From positions 434,001-498,000 of the forward strand of contig JARKIF010000013.1 of the NCBI GenBank assembly GCA_029378245.1: a stretch of 64,000 nt of DNA. Reading direction: 5' to 3'. The stretch's first letter is position 1. Every line of letters starts with the position of its first letter. This document shows, piece by piece, positions 55,126 to 64,000 of this stretch. Made by a program: the position numbers and the translations under genes. The stretch comes from Roridomyces roridus. Taxonomy: Eukaryota; Basidiomycota; Agaricomycetes; Agaricales; Mycenaceae. The notes beneath the pieces are model-generated. The model was not told the DNA's origin and did not search any database. It was given only the letters and a program-made list of their open reading frames with translations.

Positions 55126-56163
55126 CAAGACGTGCCTCCGCTTCGCTCCGGCAACGGGGGCTCTCGCTGCATCTGTTCACCAATATTGATTTTGATTTTA
55201 TGCTGTACTCCATAAGTACCCACACCGACTCTAGTTACTCTACATTCAGTGCAATCATGAAGACTTGGACTTGGGGCCTGAGTAGCGAAGAGACACTCGG
55301 AGACCAGCGGCATTGGAACGACAATTCAACATCAGCTTCATCCACCTCGTGGCCCGCCCCGTCATCACATCGCAACTTTCGTGTGCTCTAGATTCCCTCA
55401 GGGTTGCGATCCGGCGGCGCGCATTCCACGGCTGAGCGGGACTGAGTAATACGCGTGAGTTGGGGGCAGAGAATGAGTGGGATTGCGTACATGGGAGCCT
55501 CCAGCTGCTCGTTCGCGTGCGGCGCTCCACTGTGCAATAGGCGAGATTCTTGCAGTAACCAGTATTCAGCAGAATGACAGGGGAGACACGGGATGATGTG
55601 GGGCTATGGCAGGCTTCAGCCAAGAATGGTTGAGGAACGACGGCAATAACCAGCAAGCTTAGGACAAAAAAGCGCCGGAGGCAGCCAGAACCAGCAGCCA
55701 GAGCGAAGCGGGCGAGATAGGGTTGGTTGGTGCAGAAAGACGGCTGGATTTCCACCTTGCAAGAAGCCAGTGTGGCATTCGATACGGATTGTCAAGGACG
55801 GCACAGTGGTGTCAGTGGAAGAGTGCGGATGACGGCCAAAGGTTTGGAGGGAGTAGGTTGGAGGGAGGAATGAGGGAATGGGTGAGTCCCCGCAGTGTGT
55901 TTATATGTGGGGCCTGGGCTCTGCCGGGGAGACGCGTCATCCTCTGCAACGGACATCGGCCCAATGCTGTAGCTGTAGCTGTTCAGAAAGCTGTAGAGCT
56001 GTCACCGTGGAATGGAAACAAAGGATCTCCGACTCTCACAAAGCTGTAAGAAAGCTGTTAAGAAACCCTTTCAGCGAGTGAGATGAGCGTAAAGGGAAAG
56101 TCCATTTGGGGATAGACTGACAGATGTACAAACAAAAAGGAGCCATAATCTTAAAGAACGGAT
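55126..56163 (-). repeat. Dispersed cassette repeat, copy C
   Basis: Terminal motifs match copies A and B (minus-strand start ATCCGTTCTTTAAGATTATG and GCTCC; end TTGCCGGAGCGAAGCGGAGG), but the interior looks unrelated to theirs apart from a TATATAAACAC box near 55900 and a short Ser/Arg-rich frame (55255-55755). It stops 7 bp from the GMC stop codon. Confidence 0.6.
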
Positions 56164-56169
56164 AATATA

Positions 56170-58498
<2,329 letters not shown>

Positions 58499-58530
58499 TG
58501 TCACTTGGTTTTCCGGTTCTTCATCCCAAC

Positions 58531-58540
58531 CGTTATAAAA
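58531..58540 (-). promoter_or_regulatory. TATA-like box of the GMC gene
   Basis: Minus-strand TTTTATAACG about 35 bp upstream of the ATG at 58498. Confidence 0.4.
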
Positions 58541-58739
58541 TGGCTTTGCGAGTGGATTCCTTCCCCATGGAACGATCCCGATGTTCAGCACGCCGCTGGG
58601 TGTGGATATTATCTGCCCGCGGTAGATAGAACTTTACATGCACCAGCCGGGGGAGATACGTACCGGGGTCTGAGTCGCCCGAGCCCGACAGCGTTTTTTT
58701 TTTCATTATGAAACGAAGATCTGACATTGTAAGCGATTC

Positions 58740-59290
58740 TTTTTTTGGTTGAAGGCTTACCAGAGCCAGGAATAACAGAATACAGAAGTTCGGCAGTCGT
58801 CTTCGGGATGCCTATTTCAATTACAATGGCCGGGTGTAGCATACAAGCTGTATTCGTTCCAATGACTCGAATCCGGCTTGTGGGTCGGATCATACCTATG
58901 GAGACTCGGATCACATCTGGCTCTGATACGCCGAAATATACTTACATCAAAGTTCTGCGGCTTGTTTCCCGCCATGTCGAAATAAAGGTCTAACACCGAA
59001 ACGTTACCTGGCTGAAATCTGAGACATCTTCCATCTTCACCGGCCGGCTGACACCGTCGAGGACATTGAGCTGCCTCGACGCGGAGATTGAATCTATTGA
59101 AATGTGAGCCCATATGTAATTCAGCGGTGGTGGCCCGTGGGTCATGAGACATCCACAGACCGTGATCATACAGCAACGCCGGGTCAGCGAATTGGCTTCT
59201 GTGGAACTTGTCATCATCCAACTCCTCAGTGCCCCCCCGGGAAAATCGATTTCGGAGTCATCGGACGCAGCTGAAGTTTCAATCGTACGT
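58740..59290 (-). CDS. Possible small spliced gene, unrecognised
   Basis: Minus-strand frames around 59220-58990 (FADPALLYDHGLWMSHDPRA, TTAELHMGSHFNRFNL) and 58910-58760 (IGTNTACMLHPAIVIEIGIP, KTTAELLYSVIPGSG) could be joined across GTAACG...TTAG and GTAAGT...ATAG introns near 59008 and 58948. I recognise no family, and frames do not join unambiguously. It may equally be the decayed remnant of a gene. Confidence 0.25.
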
Positions 59291-60332
59291 GGTAAGGATC
59301 CTCCCTGCGAGGTGCGTCACGCCGTGCGTGTGCAACGGCATGACAGACCTTCTTGAATACCATCTTTCGAAGTACTTCCCTCGTTGTAGATTCGGACTAA
59401 CTGACAACCAACCTCTTGTACCTCTAAGCTGCATTGAACACCAAAAGTAAATCAGTACGCCGGTCTATTTACTTGGCCAAGTTCGAATCATTCCGACACG
59501 ACCCACATGGGCCCCCGGCTCCCGATGCCTCCCGAGTCCCGAGTCCGACTCCCGAGAATGCCAGTCTCCAGAATGGAATGCTCAGGTACCAGTAGAGCTG
59601 GCTATCACAGGATCCCAAAACAAATATTAGGCGTACTGCCTGTTAGTCAGACCTGCCACACGGCTACCATGCGGCGCAATCGCCTCAAGCCCAGGTTGTA
59701 GCAAGGTTGTGGAATGGTTGATCAATGGTTGATTGATGAATGAGTCATCATGACAGAGTCAGACATAGACAAATTTATTATTCGTCAACGACCATGTCAC
59801 CGGACAAAAAAATTGGCGTCCGCGCGACGCCGAGTCCGGACAAAAAGTTGGAGAGGGTCGATTTTCGGATCTGACCTTATGTGGGATAAACACCGGTCCT
59901 CATCAGCCTTGCTGTTCTGGGCATTGGGAGGAGGACCACAGTCCTGAGACCGCATTCATTCTTGAGGGGAAGGGCTGTGACTGCCTGTCACATGTGGTCC
60001 GGCAGGTTGATCATGATGGATGAGTCATCGGGACACACATGGACAACACTGTCATCGGCTCTGGCTCGGCTCTTGCTCTCATCTCCCATCCCGTCCAAGG
60101 GTCTCTGCGGAATCTATATCCGTAATATCTCTACTCAACGAGAGATATTCCGTGAAGCTGGGCCTTCTCATTCGCGCGATATTGGCGCGTGTCACTCTGG
60201 TCTTTTTTTGAGCGCCATCCGTGCAATCAGAATCTTCAATACAGTCTAGCTAGACGGGCGCCGACGCGGAGGTTCTGCCGGCATGACTATGCCTAGTGAT
60301 TCACCTGCTTCTCTCGTACCCATGCTCTCGAC
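59291..60332. other. Intergenic and promoter of synthetase copy 2
   Basis: The first 650 bp hold nothing I recognise. From about 59990 the sequence is similar (inverted) to the upstream region of synthetase copy 1. Confidence 0.45.
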
Positions 60333-63300
60333 ATGCCTCCATCCCAGACCCTCGAAACGCTGCCTGGCCTCATCTCTCGGAACGTAGAGAATTGTCCGCT
60401 AGATCCCTTCTGCATCTATGCCGACGTTGGGTCTGGCCACATCGTGACTATCACTCAGCTCGAATTCGGTCGAGCTACGCACCGAGCTGCTCATCTGCTT
60501 CGTCCGAATCGTGAAGGACAGGACGGGAAAGTCGTCGCCATCATCGCCGAGTCCGACACCATCTTATATCATGCCGTGTCTGCTGGGCTAATGACTGCGG
60601 GTCTCGTCGTATGCACTGTCTTTCCTCTTCCTCATAGACATTTTCTCAAGCCTTGAATGAACAGCCGTTTCCTATTTCGCACAGGAATTCCCCCCTTGCG
60701 ATTTACCAGCTGCTACGTGCAGCTTCGTGCCACCACATCATAGCGACACGCACCACTCTTGCCCCGATCTTGGCTCGACTGGCGCAACACGTCGCAGATG
60801 TCGACCCAGGGTTCATGGTGACTGTCGAGGAAATGCCGTCCCTGCGGCAAGTATACCCCAACCTCGGCTCCGAAACCCCGAATTCTGCTTTCCACCCGTA
60901 TGCGGCGCTTGAGACTCAACCAGGCGCTGACGACGTCTTCATGTATATCCATTCGTCGGGCAGCACGGGTCTCCCCAAAGCTAATGGCTGGACATACCGG
61001 TTGCTCAACCACGTCGTCAACGGTACGCATCGTTCCTCGACACCCCTTTTCGTTCTCTTACCTCGACACAGTGTCGGCAATGGATGTACGAGCCTTCGTC
61101 CCCACACCGATGGGTGTCATGGGAATGCCGCCATTCCATATCTTCGGCATCGTCGCCCAGCTGATCCGCCCTTTATGCGGGATGGTGGCCGCTGTGTATC
61201 CGCCGACGGCCACAACATCTGACACCCTCCCCATGAGTCTGTCTCCCGATACTGTCCTCGAACATGCGCGGAGGACGAAATGCCGGACGCTCAGCACCCT
61301 CCCCGCCTTCATGGTGACATGGTACAACTCACCCGACGCATTCGCATATGTGAAGACATTGCATTCTATCGTGCGTCCTACCAGCTTGTTTATGCTAAGC
61401 CTGAGGTGAAAACTCGTAGATTTGGGGTGGCGGTCCCCTTCCGAAACGCGTCGGAGACGGCTACGTTGACGCAGGACTACGTCTCCTCGCTGCATATGGC
61501 ATTACCGAGGTTGGTGTTATCGCCGCGCTGTGTCCCTACGAAGAGGACGCTAAGGATTGGGCGTGGTTCCGCGTCTCGGAGAAAGTCAATGTGAGGTGGG
61601 CGCCTCAGGGCGATGGGACGTTTGAATGTCAGATTATTGTGCGTTTATTCCTCTGTTGTTTCTTAACCCCACGGTGCTGATGGAATTTTTTTTAGGCAAC
61701 GGAGACGCATCTGCCGCTGGTGTTGAATCTCCCGGATGTCAAGGGATACGCGACGTCTGACCTCTGTGTGAATCATCCGATGAAGAAACATCTGTGGCGG
61801 ATGTGCGTGTTCTTCAACGCTTACTCTGGTACATGAGTAGTAACCCACGATTCAGTGTCGGTCGACTGGATGACAACCTCGTTCATACTTCCGGCGAGAA
61901 GACGGTCCCTGCTCCCATGGAGAATCTTATCATGAGCAGCCCGCTGTGCGTACCATCTTCTATTTGTTTCTCCTACTGAAAGCGAATCCTAGCATCAAGG
62001 CCGCCCTGGTGTTCGGACATGAGCGCCCACAGACGGGCGTACTCCTTGAGATGGTTCCCGGATCGGAAATCGACATCCAGAATGAGGCTCAGATTGCGGA
62101 ACTGAGGAATAAAATTTGGTACGTCCAAGAATCCCTCCATTCATGTGGACGTTAACTCGAGGGATCCTAGGCCAGCGATCGAAGAAGCCAACGCCATCGC
62201 ACCGGGATTTAGCCGTCTCTTTAAAGAGATGATACTTTTTGCCTCTGCGGACAAGCCCCTTCCCCGGGCTGGCAAAGGCACAGTTCTGCGGAAGGCCGCT
62301 CTCACGTTGTATGCCCCTGAAATCGATGCCTTGTGAGTTTCCAAGTTCTCAGCAAGTTTCGAGAAGACCCATGGGTTGTAGATACAAGCGGGTCGAGGAA
62401 CACGCTGTGGACATCATCGAGGCGCCGACTGTATGGAAGGTTGAATCTATTCAGCCATGGTTGTTGGAGGTGGCGGCCAGTGTTTGCACTTTTATGGCAT
62501 TCTCGCCACGGACAGATCTTCGTCAGCAGGGATTCGACAGGTCTGTAGAGCCTTTCTTTCTTCCTTCACGCTACGGATGATTGATTCCTTTCTCAGCCTC
62601 ACGGCGACTATCTTTCGATTACACATCACCAAGGGTCTCCGGTCGCGCAAGCTCGAAAAGGAGGCCAAGGCAATACCCCAACATCTCGTGTATTCCCGTC
62701 CGACTATCGAAGAACTATCCATCTTCCTCGAAAGCCTGGTCGCTGGGACTCTATCCCAGACCGACCTTCGAACAAACCCCGCGGCTCAGTACGTCGCCCC
62801 CATGACCTCCGACACAGTCGTCGAGCTCTGCACAGAGGCTGGTGGAGTTCCACTCATCGTATTCCCCGGCATCCGCGGCACCCTCGATTCAATTCGACCG
62901 ATCCGCGCACATTTCCGTGGAACCATGTGGGGCATCCAAATTCAAGACTCGACGCCCATATCCCCTTTTGCTACCTTCGCCGCCTTCCTGACGGATAAAA
63001 TCCGCGAAAAGCGACCACATGGGCCGTATCGCTTGGCCAGCTACTCCGGGGCCTCCGTCCTTGTCGTCGCCGTGGCGAAACTGTTGGAAGAGAGCGGCGA
63101 GGAGGTCACACAGCTTTCCTTCATCGACCAATTTCCCTTGTTCTGGACCGTCGAGCCTACGTATGAGGCATTGCGAGATGAGGAGAAGCGTTGTGCGTGG
63201 ACTTCGCAGGTGCCAACCCGAGAGGTTGGGCTCTTTGCCCATGATCCGCTCTATGGGCCGGAGAGCGATCGGCACAAGGAACTCAAAGCGGTTACGACTG

Positions 63301-63668
63301 CATTTGCTGCGGGGGAATCACATGAATATGAATTCGAGATGGAAAGGATGGTGATTCGGCAGCGCCAGATTGATTCGTTGCTTGATTTTCTCGCGAGCTT
63401 CCTACCCCCGACGAGCTCTGGATCTGGACTTGCCGAGTACGCGGATGCGATCAACCGCTGGTTGTCCTCAGTCAAGGCGCCCCTCAGCGCGTTCACAGCG
63501 GAATTTGGGATCGTCGCAACTATGCCTGACGATGTGCGCAGGGAGTGGGGGGATTTGGGTGCCAGTCGGTGTTTCAAACCTGTCAAACATCATTTCCTCG
63601 ATGGCGTTGGACATTATGGGATTATGGGGGATAAGAGGTTGTCGGAGCTCTTGCAACAGAATGCGTAG
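60333..63668 (+). CDS. NRPS-like A-T-TE synthetase, copy 2 (intact)
   Basis: Acid-activating, carrier-loading and thioester-releasing enzyme of 955 residues; substrate unknown. Ten exons keep one frame: 60333-60608, 60665-61022, 61072-61370, 61420-61638, 61696-61802, 61856-61945, 61993-62118, 62171-62332, 62382-62540, 62597-63668. The adenylation domain covers about residues 1-540: A3 HSSGSTGLPK near 188, YGITEVG, GRLDDNLVHTSGEK, and the C-terminal lysine segment PRAGKGTVLRKAAL. The carrier motif QQGFDSL places the pantetheine Ser near residue 599. The thioesterase (about 680-955) has VPLIVFPGIRGT, nucleophile ASYSGAS (Ser near 749), FIDQFPL (Asp) and GVGHYGIM (His near 938). The GEKxxPxPxE segment resembles adenylate-forming reductases, but the end is a TE, as in atromentin-type synthetases. 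Cytosolic. Tail-flanked by tRNA-Phe. Confidence 0.88.
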
Positions 63669-63771
63669 TAGAAACTGGTTCTGAATCTGGTTTCAGCTCA
63701 ATATCGGGTCTGCTGGGCGCTGAAGTGGGTTACGCTCCTGGGCAGAATGGCCTATAGCTATGGCCCAAAAA

Positions 63772-63867
63772 TGGCATCACCGTGGATTGAACACGGGACC
63801 TCCAGATGAACAATTTTGTGATCACTCGACTTCAGTCTGTTGCTCTCCCAGCTGAGCTATGACGCCG
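63772..63867 (-). tRNA. tRNA-Phe (GAA) with a different intron
   Basis: Exons identical to the tRNA at 49263-49360 (acceptor GGCGTCA/TGATGCC, GAA anticodon, T-arm around TTCAATC). The intron is 23 bp and unrelated to the 25-bp intron of the first copy (TCGAGTGATCACAAAATTGT against TAGTTCCGATCGAAGATCTC). A T-run follows the discriminator base on the minus strand. Confidence 0.93.
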
Positions 63868-64000
63868 TACGGGAGAGGTATTCGTCGGTGTGTCTCCTGT
63901 TTCAACAGCGGGTTCGGCAACAGGAAATTTGCTTTTCAAGTCGTACCATACGGCAAGATTGCAATCATCCTCCATAGACCGGATTATATGCATGTCCGGA
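63868..64000. other. Window end, no feature seen
   Basis: 133 bp beyond the tRNA; nothing recognised. Confidence 0.4.

Larger units (their letters stand above)
59990..63867 (-). repeat. Right half of the inverted gene duplication
   Basis: Partner of 49263-53760. The gene-coding parts align exon for exon with equal intron positions. Intron sequences and the 3' spacer toward the tRNA differ more, so the duplication is not brand-new. Confidence 0.85.

Overview
The window looks like nuclear DNA of a filamentous basidiomycete, probably an Agaricomycete. Genes are cut by many introns of about 45-60 bp with GTGCGT/GTGAGT/GTACGT donors. Several families are typical of mushroom-forming fungi: a TPR-type STAND/NLR protein, a DUF6535 membrane protein, an Mss51-like fragment, a GMC oxidase, NRPS-like synthetases and abundant hAT and LTR elements. 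The Ceratobasidiaceae (Rhizoctonia) would fit, but species was not tested.

Layout. 1.4-4.5 kb: NLR gene with an N-terminal helical domain, NB-ARC and eight TPRs. 4.8-22.8 kb: a transposon graveyard enclosed by a 1.68-kb near-identical inverted repeat. It holds a split, pol-less Ty3-like gag region, TIR mini-elements, two copies of a dispersed cassette repeat (A, B), and a ~1.5-kb-arm palindrome with a 23-bp spacer that was later hit by a solo LTR and a CACTA-like mini-element; an Mss51-like gene tail is stranded at its edge. 23.2-29.6 kb: three host genes on the + strand: a flavin monooxygenase, a branched-chain aminotransferase and a decayed phosphotransferase. 29.6-46.9 kb: a second mobile-element zone with a non-autonomous TIR element, a DUF6535 gene broken by a 4-bp duplication and truncated by a hAT element, the hAT transposase gene, a 1.5-kb-arm inverted repeat, an uncharacterised coiled-coil gene in a possible element, and a cluster of tRNA-like (SINE-like) repeats. 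47.1-48.0 kb: a two-finger GATA factor gene (- strand).

49.3-63.9 kb is the most coherent locus, a mirror-image gene cluster. An intron-bearing tRNA-Phe (+) is followed by an A-T-TE NRPS-like synthetase (-), an SDR (+), cassette repeat C, a secreted GMC oxidase (-), a second A-T-TE synthetase (+) and a second tRNA-Phe (-). The two synthetases and their upstream regions are an inverted duplication. Copy 2 reads through as 955 codons after splicing; copy 1 carries a 1-nt deletion in its adenylation domain. I infer a small specialised-metabolite cluster: acid activation and release by the synthetase, redox tailoring by the SDR and the secreted flavoenzyme.

Intron borders were placed by eye from GT/AG sites, reading frame and family resemblance. 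No database search was possible.
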